From JBJXGE01 sp046154185 (GTDB lineage Bacteria > Planctomycetota > UBA8108 > UBA1146 > JAJFFE01): a stretch of 64,000 nucleotides of DNA. Shown here piece after piece: positions 16,350 through 25,703 of the stretch. The notes under the pieces are model-generated. The model did no database searches and was not told the DNA's origin. It worked only from the letters and a program-made list of their open reading frames with translations. Position numbers and translations under genes: made by a program. The stretch covers positions 18,119 through 82,118 of the forward strand of contig JBJXGE010000097.1 in the NCBI GenBank assembly GCA_046154185.1, given 5' to 3'. Positions within the stretch are counted from its first letter, which is position 1. Every line of letters begins with the position of its first letter.

Positions 16350-17816
16350 TCAGGCTACTGGTGCTCGGCGCTCTTCGCTAGACCGAATCAGGTCGCGCGC
16401 CGGCGCGCCGCGCTCCTGCGTGCGCGTCTTCTTCCATGCGCGCAGCACCGTGAAGAGCAAGATTTTGATATCGAGCCAGAGCGACCACTGCTTCAAGTAA
16501 TAGAGGTCGAACTGAATACGCTCTTTGAGCGAAGTCTTGCCGCGCCAACCGTTCACTTGGGCCCAACCGGTGACGCCGGCTTTCATGCGATGTCGCAGCA
16601 TGTAACGCGGCACGGTCTGCCGAAACTCTTCGATCAGAATCGGGCGTTCGGGCCGCGGACCGACGAGCGACATTTGGCCGCGCAGCACATTCCAAAGCTG
16701 CGGCAACTCGTCGAGCGAAGTGCGCCGCAGGAACGCGCCAAACGGCGTGCAACGCGGGTCGTTGTCGTCGGCCCACACTGGCCCAGTCAGTGCCTCGGCG
16801 TCTGTCACCATGGTGCGGAATTTCCACATCGGAAAAACCATGCCGTCGAGGCCCATGCGCTCTTGGCAGTAGAGGATCGGCCGTCCTTGTGTGACCCAGC
16901 AGATGAGCGCGATCAAGCCGAGGAACGGCGCGAGCACAATCAACATCGTCGCGGAGCCGACGATGTCGAGGGTCCGTTTGATCGCGGCGTTGACGCCGTA
17001 GGACTTCACGCTACGCAACCCGATGAGATGAAACGTGTCGAACTGTTCGACCTCGCGCGACAAGGTATTGAGCGCTTCGAGGTCCGGCACCCAGCGGAGT
17101 CCGACGAGTGATTGACTGAGACGTTGATCGATCCCGGCCAGCACGCCCATCGCGCGGAACGGCAACGCGACGATGACTTCCTTGATCTGGTGTTTCTCGA
17201 GCACGGTTTCGAGATCGTCGAGACCGCCGAGTACTTGCGAGCGTGGCACCACGCGCTCTTCATCGGCGCCGCTGTCGAGAAAGCCGCAGACTTTCAGCCC
17301 GGTCCATACGTGTTCTTGAACTTGGCGGGCAAAGTCGAAGGCGAGTCGGCCGTGGCCGATCACCAAGCACGACCGAGTGCCGAGGCCGGCTTCGAAGCGA
17401 CGTCGATCGCGCGCCTGCCAGATCACGTGGTTCAAGTAGATGATGATTGGATTCACACAAAAGAAAACCAGCGTCACTTCGCGCGAATACTGCACGCTGC
17501 GCGCGAAAAAGCTTACGGCGCAGACGAGCACGCCGACGTGGAAGTGCACTTTGACGATGTCGACGGCGAGTTGGCCGTACGAGCGCGCGCGCCGCGGGCG
17601 ATAGAGGTGCACTGCGCGCGTCGCCCACGCAAACGCTAGAAACAAGACCGGCAAAGCCGCGAGATACCACGAGAGCGGCGGCGTCTCGTGCTGCAGCTTG
17701 CGCGGAAAATCGAAGCGCGTCGCGAGCATGTAAACAGCAAGGAAGGTGCCGCCCGTGAGCAACAAATCGAGGAGCAACCGCATATACACCGCCGAGTGTG
17801 CACGCAGGCTGGTCAC
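16350..17816 (-). CDS. polyprenyl glycosylphosphotransferase (WbaP/EpsL-type initiating sugar transferase)
   Basis: This membrane enzyme moves a sugar-1-phosphate from a nucleotide sugar to undecaprenyl phosphate, the first step of polysaccharide repeat assembly. The 488 residues hold about four N-terminal membrane helices (up to about residue 135), then a Rossmann-like CoA-binding region (CLVIGHGRLAFDFA), another helix near 280-300, and the C-terminal bacterial sugar transferase domain. Domain motifs are KFRTM near 335, LRRTSLDELPQLWNV near 368, SLVGPRPE near 390 and GVTGWAQVNG near 420. The GTG start at 17816 is preceded by AAGGGAG. It follows the epimerase by 50 bases. Confidence 0.9.
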   Translation of the reverse strand: MTSLRAHSAVYMRLLLDLLLTGGTFLAVYMLATRFDFPRKLQHETPPLSWYLAALPVLFLAFAWATRAVHLYRPRRARSYGQLAVDIVKVHFHVGVLVCAVSFFARSVQYSREVTLVFFCVNPIIIYLNHVIWQARDRRRFEAGLGTRSCLVIGHGRLAFDFARQVQEHVWTGLKVCGFLDSGADEERVVPRSQVLGGLDDLETVLEKHQIKEVIVALPFRAMGVLAGIDQRLSQSLVGLRWVPDLEALNTLSREVEQFDTFHLIGLRSVKSYGVNAAIKRTLDIVGSATMLIVLAPFLGLIALICWVTQGRPILYCQERMGLDGMVFPMWKFRTMVTDAEALTGPVWADDNDPRCTPFGAFLRRTSLDELPQLWNVLRGQMSLVGPRPERPILIEEFRQTVPRYMLRHRMKAGVTGWAQVNGWRGKTSLKERIQFDLYYLKQWSLWLDIKILLFTVLRAWKKTRTQERGAPARDLIRSSEERRAPVA

Positions 17817-17866
17817 GGTGAGCTCCCTTTCGCTATTCGGTCAGCGGAGTAGCCGCCGGCGATATC

Positions 17867-18844
17867 TTACGCCCGCACGTGTTGGGCTTGGAACCAATCG
17901 ATGAAAAGGCGAATCCCCTGCGCAATCGGCGTCGCCGGATGGTAACCCAAGCGGTCGCTCGCGAGCTGGATGTCGGCGCACGTCGTCGACACGTCGCCCG
18001 GCTGCAGCGGCCGGCGGTCGATCACCGGTCGGCGGCCGATGGTCTGGCCGATGATCTCGATGAGTTCGGCGAGGCTCACCATTTGATGATTGCCGAGATT
18101 GTAGATGCAGTAGCCGCGGTGCTTATCGACGGCGCCGAGGACGCCGGCCACAATGTCGCTGATGTAGGTGTAGTCGCGGCGCGTGCTGCCGTCGCCGTAC
18201 ATCGGGACACTGCGGCCGCTTGAAATCAGCTCGGCAAACTTGTGGATCGCCATCTCCGGGCGCTGCCGCGGACCGTAGACCGTGAAGAATCGCAAGCAGG
18301 CGATGTTCAGGTCGTAGAGATGGTGGTAGGTGTAGGCGAGCAGCTCGCCCGCCTTCTTGGTCGCGGCGTAAGGCGACACGGGGTGATCGACGTTGTCGGT
18401 TTCCCGAAACGGGATGTCTTTGCGCTCGCCATACACCGACGACGACGACGCAAAAACCACATCACGAATGTTGGCGGCGCGCGCCGCTTCGAGCACCTTC
18501 GAAGTGCCGGCGATGTTGACGTCGGCGTAGAGCGCCGGCTGCTCGATCGACGGTCGCACGCCGGGCCGCGCCGCCAGGTGAATGACCAGATCGCACGGCT
18601 GGTCGGCGAGCGTCTTTTGCAAAAGGTCGCTGTTGCGAATGTCGCCCTCGACGAAGCTGAAGCGCGGATGCAGGCACAGGCCGGCGACATTTTGTCGTTT
18701 GCGCGCCGGGTCATAAAAATTATCGAGATTGTCATAGCCGACGACGCGATCACCGCGCGCGAGCAACGCGTCCGCAACGTGGCTACCGATGAAGCCGGCG
18801 GCGCCGGTCAGGAGAGCGGTTCTCGTCAAGGACTCTCTCTTCAA
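17867..18844 (-). CDS. NAD-dependent sugar epimerase (UDP-glucuronate 4-epimerase-like)
   Basis: This extended SDR epimerase of 325 residues begins with the GAAGFIGSH dinucleotide motif. The catalytic serine cluster (FASSSSVYG) and the YAATK Tyr/Lys pair near residues 154-158 are intact. FFTVYGPRQRPEMAI and YGDGSTRRDYTYI match the UDP-glucuronate 4-epimerase subgroup. Both available starts are TTG: 18844, or 18829 with a closer purine-rich AGAGAG tract; no ATG is present. It is first in the minus-strand polysaccharide operon. The nucleotide-sugar dehydrogenase at 45638 in this window could provide a uronic acid substrate. Confidence 0.88.
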   Translation of the reverse strand: MKRESLTRTALLTGAAGFIGSHVADALLARGDRVVGYDNLDNFYDPARKRQNVAGLCLHPRFSFVEGDIRNSDLLQKTLADQPCDLVIHLAARPGVRPSIEQPALYADVNIAGTSKVLEAARAANIRDVVFASSSSVYGERKDIPFRETDNVDHPVSPYAATKKAGELLAYTYHHLYDLNIACLRFFTVYGPRQRPEMAIHKFAELISSGRSVPMYGDGSTRRDYTYISDIVAGVLGAVDKHRGYCIYNLGNHQMVSLAELIEIIGQTIGRRPVIDRRPLQPGDVSTTCADIQLASDRLGYHPATPIAQGIRLFIDWFQAQHVRA

Positions 18845-18982
18845 TGAGCGCGCGGCGCATCAGCGCAATTCGAAATTCGGCCTGGATCGCGGTTACGAAG
18901 CTACGAAGTCAGCGTGTTTTTTGCAAGCCGGAGCGGCACTTGGGGTCGTGAATTCGGCTTAACGTAGCGGACCGTGATGCTC

Positions 18983-19702
18983 TCAAACGGACGCGGGGCG
19001 GTAGCGCGTTGGATCGAGGATTCCCACTTCAGCGAATCCGCGCCGGCGCAGGCCGCAACTCTCGCAGCGTCCGCACGCGCGCCCGCTCGGATCGGCGTCG
19101 TAACAGGAAATCGTCTGCGCATAGTCGACACCGCGTGCGAGGCCCCTTCGAATGATGTCCGCTTTCCGCAGCGCGATGAATGGCGCGTGCACACGGATCG
19201 CAGTCGCACTCGATTCGACGCCGAGTTTTGTGCCGAGTCTTGCGACTTCCGCGAAGGCCTCGATGAACGCGGGCCGGCAGTCTGGGTAGCCGCTGTAGTC
19301 GAGCGCGTTCACGCCGATGAAGATATCGCCCGCGCCACGCGCTTCGGCGACCGCGACTGCCACCGACAAGAAGACCAAATTGCGCGCGGGAACGTAGGTG
19401 CTCGGGATGCCGGCCGCGCCCGCGCCGCCCACCGGTTCGGCCGGGATTTCGCCCGCGCCGAGGAGCGACGAGCCGCCGATTTGCGCATAGGGCAAGTCGA
19501 GGACGAGCGGCGCCGCCGCGCTCATGCGCCGCGCGATGTGGATCGCCTGCGCGACTTCGACTTCGTGGCGCTGGCCGTACCGAAAAATAAGTGGCAGCGC
19601 GCGAAAGCCATCGGCCACGACTTCCGCGAGCAACGTCGTCGAATCGAGACCGCCACTCATGAGCACGACGGCGGTGGGTGGGCTGGCCTTCGCTGAAGTC
19701 AC
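18983..19702 (-). CDS. queC: 7-cyano-7-deazaguanine synthase
   Basis: QueC converts 7-carboxy-7-deazaguanine to preQ0 with ATP and ammonia, in the pathway to the tRNA base queuosine. The PP-loop SGGLDSTT lies near residue 17 and the zinc-binding cysteines are in CGRCESCGLRR near the C-terminus. PARNLVFLS, normally PGRNLVFLS, is also recognisable. The reading frame is open far upstream, but I place the start at the GTG at 19702, because it overlaps the stop of a 39-codon ORF in a GTGA and gives the normal length (239 residues). No other queuosine genes are nearby. Confidence 0.88.
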   Translation of the reverse strand: MTSAKASPPTAVVLMSGGLDSTTLLAEVVADGFRALPLIFRYGQRHEVEVAQAIHIARRMSAAAPLVLDLPYAQIGGSSLLGAGEIPAEPVGGAGAAGIPSTYVPARNLVFLSVAVAVAEARGAGDIFIGVNALDYSGYPDCRPAFIEAFAEVARLGTKLGVESSATAIRVHAPFIALRKADIIRRGLARGVDYAQTISCYDADPSGRACGRCESCGLRRRGFAEVGILDPTRYRPASV

Positions 19703-19818
19703 GGACGATTCCACCGAGTGAGTGCGCCGGTGACCGCGAGTCTGCGACCCCATTCGCGCACTATGTTCGGCACCGCGCCTTCGAGATGGTCCATCGCAAT
19801 TTCCGCAGCGCCGATCAT
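19699..19818 (-). CDS. small ORF (39 residues) translationally coupled to queC
   Basis: This ORF is below the usual length cut-off. It starts with ATG at 19818, preceded five bases earlier by a perfect AAGGAG, one of the best ribosome sites in the window. It ends in a TGA that overlaps the queC GTG start (GTGA). The peptide begins MIGAAEIAMDHLEG and ends ALTRWNRP; it has two tryptophans and is mostly helical in outlook. I do not recognise a family. It may be a leader peptide that controls queC translation, or a real small protein. Its ribosome site is the reason to take it seriously; codon content alone would not prove it. Confidence 0.5.
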   Translation of the reverse strand: MIGAAEIAMDHLEGAVPNIVREWGRRLAVTGALTRWNRP

Positions 19819-19961
19819 GTCCGCTCCTTAGGGTCCGCGCGATTGTAGCGTCGCGCGCCCGAACGCTCCAATAGATGGCGAGCGCACCGCGGCTTGAGTA
19901 GATTGGCGACCGGCCGCGCACGCGGCGATCGGCACGCTAGGCGAAACGCGAGGGATGTCGT

Positions 19962-21020
19962 ATGAGGATCTTGATCGTCGCCGGCAAGTTGCCCTATTCG
20001 AGCAGCGGCGTGTACACGCTCGAGGTTGTGCGCGGTCTCGTCGAGCGCGGCCACGACGTCGAGGTCGTCGCGCAAGGCGGCGCGCTTTTCCCGCGGCTCA
20101 GTGAGATGGGCGTTGAAGTTTATAAGCAACGCCACAATTTCTTTTCGTTTCGGCGCATGGTGAATTTTCTCCGCGAGTTCGCGCCCGAGATCATTCACTC
20201 GACGGGTGGCAGCGCCGCGCTCGACATCGCGCACGCGCTCGGACGGCGGCTGGCCGTTCCGTTCCTGCATACGATTCACTCGTGGCTGCCAGAAAATCGC
20301 CGAGAAGTTTTCCCGAACGCGCTCGCGGGCGTGATCGTCGTGAATCAAGGTTTGCGCGAGCACCTGGTGAACGACCTGAACTTGCCGAAGGCGCGGATTC
20401 GAGTGATTCCGTACGGCGTCGATGGCGCGCGCGTACGACTGCGCGAGCCGACGAGCGAGTCTGACCCGGATCGCATCATCGGAATCGGCACGGTCGGTCG
20501 ACTCGACGAAGGTCGACGGCACGCGGAGTTTCTCGAGGCCGCGGCGCAAGTGCGCGAGCGCCTGAAGAATGTGCACTTCGTCGTTGCCGGCGAGGGCCCC
20601 GACGAGCCGCGGCTACGGAGCATCGCGCGGAAGCCGCCGCTGCGCGATTGCGTGACGTTTATGCAACCGACCCACTCCGCCGAGATCTTTAACGTGCTCG
20701 ATATCGTCGTGATCGTGAGCGATTGGGGTGGCGTCGGTTTGAGTCTCCTCGATGCAATGGTCTACGAGCGCCCGGTGATCGTCACGGGCTCGAGCGAAGT
20801 GTTCGCGCTGTTGGGGCACGCCGACTCGTGCGTCTTGGTGCCCGCGAACGATCGCGATCAGCTCGCGAACGCAATCGTCGAGCTCGCGACCGACCCGGCG
20901 CGCCGACGGCAGCTCGGTCGCAATGCCCGCCAGTACGTGCTTGAAAACTTCCCCGCCGAAGCGCACATCGCGGCGCTCGAGGATCATTATTCGCGGTGCT
21001 TGTCGTTGTCGCGCGTGTGA
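19962..21020 (+). CDS. glycosyltransferase family 4
   Basis: This 352-residue GT-B enzyme begins with RILIVAGKLPYSSSGVYTLE, the family-4 pattern with a glycine-rich acceptor loop, followed by GLVERGHDVEV. IRVIPYGVDGARV near 145 opens the donor half, VVAGEGPDEPRL near 208 binds the nucleotide, and GVGLSLLDAM stands at the E-x7-E position but with the first glutamate not obvious. It begins a plus-strand run with kdsB and pyrG. That neighbourhood suggests lipopolysaccharide or capsule assembly. Donor and acceptor are unknown. Confidence 0.85.
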   Translation: MRILIVAGKLPYSSSGVYTLEVVRGLVERGHDVEVVAQGGALFPRLSEMGVEVYKQRHNFFSFRRMVNFLREFAPEIIHSTGGSAALDIAHALGRRLAVPFLHTIHSWLPENRREVFPNALAGVIVVNQGLREHLVNDLNLPKARIRVIPYGVDGARVRLREPTSESDPDRIIGIGTVGRLDEGRRHAEFLEAAAQVRERLKNVHFVVAGEGPDEPRLRSIARKPPLRDCVTFMQPTHSAEIFNVLDIVVIVSDWGGVGLSLLDAMVYERPVIVTGSSEVFALLGHADSCVLVPANDRDQLANAIVELATDPARRRQLGRNARQYVLENFPAEAHIAALEDHYSRCLSLSRV

Positions 21021-21084
21021 GGCGCCGGCGGCGCGAGCCGCGCCGTTTACAGTCATCCAGACGGCTGCTATGCTCCGGCCGGTC

Positions 21085-21879
21085 ATGGCCAAAATCGTTG
21101 TCATTCCCGCGCGATTGGCCTCCGAGCGCTTCCCCGAGAAACTGCTCAAGGCGGAAACCGGTCGGCCGCTCATCCAACACGTCTATGATCGCTGTCGGCA
21201 AGCGCGCGGCATCGATCGTGTGATCGTCGCGGCGGACGGCGATCGGATTGCGCACGTGGTGCGCGCCTTCGGCGGCGAGGCGATCGTGACGCGACCCGAG
21301 TTGCCGAGTGGCACGGATCGCGTCGCCGCGGCGGTGCTGCAACTCCAGCTCGACACGGAGCGCGATTTCATCGCGAACGTGCAAGGGGATGAGCCGGAGA
21401 TCGATCCAGCGCACATCGAACTCTTGTTTGAGCTGTTGGTGCGTGAAGCGGGGAGCGATGGAGTGCGGGCCGCGGCCGCGACGCTCGCGACGGCGATGCC
21501 AGCCGCGACGCAGGACGAAGTCCAAACGGCGCGCTCGAATCCGAACCGTGTGAAAGTCGTGCTCGATCGCGACGGTCACGCCTTGTACTTTTCTCGAGCG
21601 GGCATACCTTACCCGCGCGTGGGCGCCGCTGAGTGGCTGTGTCATGTCGGAATTTACGGCTTTAGGCCGGCGGCGCTCCAACGCTTCACCGCGACGGCGC
21701 CGACGCCGCTCGAGTGCATCGAGAAGCTCGAACAGTTGCGATTCCTCGAGCTGGGGCTGAAGATCCGCGTCGGCATCGTGGACCGTGCGGCGCCGGGGAT
21801 CGATACGCCCGCGGACTACCGCGAGTTTGTCGCGCGAGAAAGGCAGGCCGCAGCGTGCAGCCGAGGGAAATCCGAGTGA
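21085..21879 (+). CDS. kdsB: 3-deoxy-manno-octulosonate cytidylyltransferase (CMP-Kdo synthetase)
   Basis: KdsB activates Kdo with CTP to CMP-Kdo for the inner core of lipopolysaccharide. The protein has 264 residues if the ATG at 21085 is used; an ATG 15 bases earlier is possible. The nucleotide-binding IPARLASERFPEKLL begins near residue 6, and NVQGDEPEI near 100 is the family's magnesium site. GIYGFR near 190 is also typical. The longer upstream reading frame overlaps the preceding glycosyltransferase and is not credible. CTP synthase follows 16 bases later, so substrate supply and use are co-transcribed. The gene implies a Kdo-containing outer membrane. Confidence 0.92.
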   Translation: MAKIVVIPARLASERFPEKLLKAETGRPLIQHVYDRCRQARGIDRVIVAADGDRIAHVVRAFGGEAIVTRPELPSGTDRVAAAVLQLQLDTERDFIANVQGDEPEIDPAHIELLFELLVREAGSDGVRAAAATLATAMPAATQDEVQTARSNPNRVKVVLDRDGHALYFSRAGIPYPRVGAAEWLCHVGIYGFRPAALQRFTATAPTPLECIEKLEQLRFLELGLKIRVGIVDRAAPGIDTPADYREFVARERQAAACSRGKSE

Positions 21880-21895
21880 AGAGAGTCGTGAGGTC

Positions 21896-23492
<1,597 letters not shown>

Positions 23493-23518
<26 letters not shown>

Positions 23519-24035
23519 CGAAGACTGGAAACGCCGAGCGGAAGAAGAGAAGTCGCGTATCTCGCAAGTGAGCGCCGGCGCGGTCGGTGATGCGGCGCGC
23601 GCACCGGCGCGCGTCCCGGCAGCGAGTGCCAGTTCTTCGAGCGCCAGTCCCGCGAGCACGGCGCCGAAGGCGGCTCCCGCGGCGCCGCCTGCTACTGCGC
23701 CGACGCATGAACAACTCGAAACCGCGCCGGACACCGGCGATGTCGGCGGGCCATCACTTATTCCGGTTTTCGAGCAACTCGCCGCGCAGGCGATGGCGGG
23801 GCTCGGCCAGTTGCCGGATCCGCGGACGGGCGCGCGCCATCTCGATCTCGAAATGGCGCGCTACGCGATCGAGCTATTACTCTCCCTCGAAGCGAAGACG
23901 CGCGGCCGACTCGATGGCCAGGAAGCCGCGGTCTTACAGGAACTCGTGCATAGCTTGCGATCGGCGTACGCGCAGATTTCTAGTTCCGTCGCCGCGCGGC
24001 TCCGCAAAGAGGTCGAGGGCGGAAAGAGCAAGTGA
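23493..24035 (+). CDS. DUF1844 domain protein
   Basis: This 180-residue protein has a charged N-terminus, an Ala/Pro/Ser-rich linker (about residues 25-70) and a C-terminal helical domain. The domain contains IPVFEQLAAQAMAGLG and LDLEMARYAIELLLSLEAKT, the pattern of DUF1844, whose function is unknown. The linker is low in sequence complexity. It starts inside the end of pyrG (26-base overlap), and its stop overlaps the GTG of metG in a GTGA. This arrangement suggests tight co-translation across three genes. DUF1844 proteins are widespread in Planctomycetota and Acidobacteriota and often lie near housekeeping genes. Confidence 0.85.
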
Positions 24036-25693
24036 CCGCCGTGGCGCGCAGATATCTGGTCACGGCTGCCTTGCCCTACGCGAACAATGTGCTTCATCTC
24101 GGGCACATCGCGGGAGTGTATTTGCCGGCGGATACCTACGTGCGATTTCTGCGCCTCATGGGCGAAGATGTCGTTTTTATTTGCGGCTCGGATGACTTCG
24201 GGGTGCCGGTCACGATCTCGGCGCAGAAGGAGAAACTCACGCCGGCGCAAGTGGTCGATCGCTATCACGAGCTCCAGCGCCAAGTGTTCGAGCAGTTCCA
24301 AATCCGCTTCGACATCTACAGCGGCACGTCGACGTCTCCGATGCATCGCGCCGCGGCGCAGCAGATTTTCACGCGCATTCGTGAGCGCGGTCATCTCGTC
24401 GAGCGTGACCTTGAACAGTTCTATTGCCTGAGCTGTAGCCGCTTCTTGCCGGACCGCTACGTCGAGGGGACTTGCCCAGTCTGCGGCGCGGCGGGCGCGC
24501 GCGGCGATCAGTGCGACACGTGCGGCCGCGACTTCGAGACGCTGCAACTGGTCAATCCGAAGTGCGCGACTTGCGGCTCGACGCCCGAGACGCGACCGAG
24601 TCATCATTGGTTCTTTAAGCTCGATGAATTCGCGCCGCAGCTCGAGGCGTGGCTTTCGGGGCAACCGCACTGGCGCGAAAACGTGCGCAATTTTTCACTT
24701 GGGCTCGTGCGCGAAGGGCTCGAGGAACGCTGCATCACGCGCGATCTCACTTGGGGTGTGCCGGTGCCACTCGCCGCGGCGGGCGACAAAGTCCTCTATG
24801 TTTGGTTCGATGCGCCGATCGGCTACATCTCATTCACGCAGGAATTGTTCGCGGCGCGCGGCGAGCCCGAAAGCTGGCGGCGTTATTGGGCAAACCCGGA
24901 CGCGCAGGTCGTGCACTTTCTCGGCAAGGACAACATCATCTTTCATGCGGTCATGTGGCCGGCGATGTTGCTGGCGCATGGCGAGTTCAATCTGCCCGCC
25001 AATATTCCGGCGAACGAGTACCTCAATTACAACGGCGCGAAGTTTTCCAAGTCGCGAGGCATCGGCGTGACCGCGGCGGAAGCGCTCGCGCAGTATCCGG
25101 TCGATCGACTGCGCTACTACTTGACGGCGGTGGCGCCCGAGGGTCGCGATTCGAACTACAACGAAGATGATCTCGTGCAGCGCAACAATGACGAGCTGTC
25201 GGATGTGCTCGGTAATTTGTGCCATCGCGTGCATACGTTTCACGACAAGCACTTCGGCGGTGTAGTGCCGCCGGGAGTCGCGGCGGATCCGCGCGCGCTG
25301 GAGCTCCTCGCGCGAATTCGCGACACCGTCGAACGCTGGCGAACGAGGCTCGAATCGTGTCGTTTTCGCGATGCGCTCGCGGCTGTTATTGATCTCGCCC
25401 GCGAGGGGAATCGCGCATTCGATGCGGCGGAACCGTGGAAGACGCGGAAGTCCGATCCAACCCGTTGCGCGCTCGATCTCGGCGCGTTTCTCGAGTTGGT
25501 CCACGCGCTCGGTGTGATGCTGTTACCGTTCCTGCCCGAGTTGGCGCAGAAGATTGTGGCGCCGACCGCGGGTGGCGCGGCTATCGATGCTGCGCGCGTG
25601 CGCGCGCTCGGCACGCGGCCGTTGCTGGCGCCGGGAACTCGGATCGTCGCGCCCGGCATTATTTTTCCGCGCCTCGAAATTCCGCTCGCGTAA
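24032..25693 (+). CDS. metG: methionyl-tRNA synthetase
   Basis: MetG charges tRNA-Met. The 553-residue protein has the class I HIGH-type motif LHLGHIAG near residue 20 and the KMSKS equivalent KFSKS at 337-341. Between them is a zinc-knuckle insert with four cysteine pairs (CLSC, CPVC, CDTC, CATC), the double-knuckle form. The C-terminal beta-barrel dimerisation domain found in some MetG proteins is absent, so this is a short form. The GTG start at 24032 overlaps the DUF1844 stop; a GTG nine bases later is possible. The TPR-CHAT gene follows after 10 bases. Confidence 0.95.
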   Translation: MTAVARRYLVTAALPYANNVLHLGHIAGVYLPADTYVRFLRLMGEDVVFICGSDDFGVPVTISAQKEKLTPAQVVDRYHELQRQVFEQFQIRFDIYSGTSTSPMHRAAAQQIFTRIRERGHLVERDLEQFYCLSCSRFLPDRYVEGTCPVCGAAGARGDQCDTCGRDFETLQLVNPKCATCGSTPETRPSHHWFFKLDEFAPQLEAWLSGQPHWRENVRNFSLGLVREGLEERCITRDLTWGVPVPLAAAGDKVLYVWFDAPIGYISFTQELFAARGEPESWRRYWANPDAQVVHFLGKDNIIFHAVMWPAMLLAHGEFNLPANIPANEYLNYNGAKFSKSRGIGVTAAEALAQYPVDRLRYYLTAVAPEGRDSNYNEDDLVQRNNDELSDVLGNLCHRVHTFHDKHFGGVVPPGVAADPRALELLARIRDTVERWRTRLESCRFRDALAAVIDLAREGNRAFDAAEPWKTRKSDPTRCALDLGAFLELVHALGVMLLPFLPELAQKIVAPTAGGAAIDAARVRALGTRPLLAPGTRIVAPGIIFPRLEIPLA

Positions 25694-25703
25694 AGGAGTC
25701 GCC

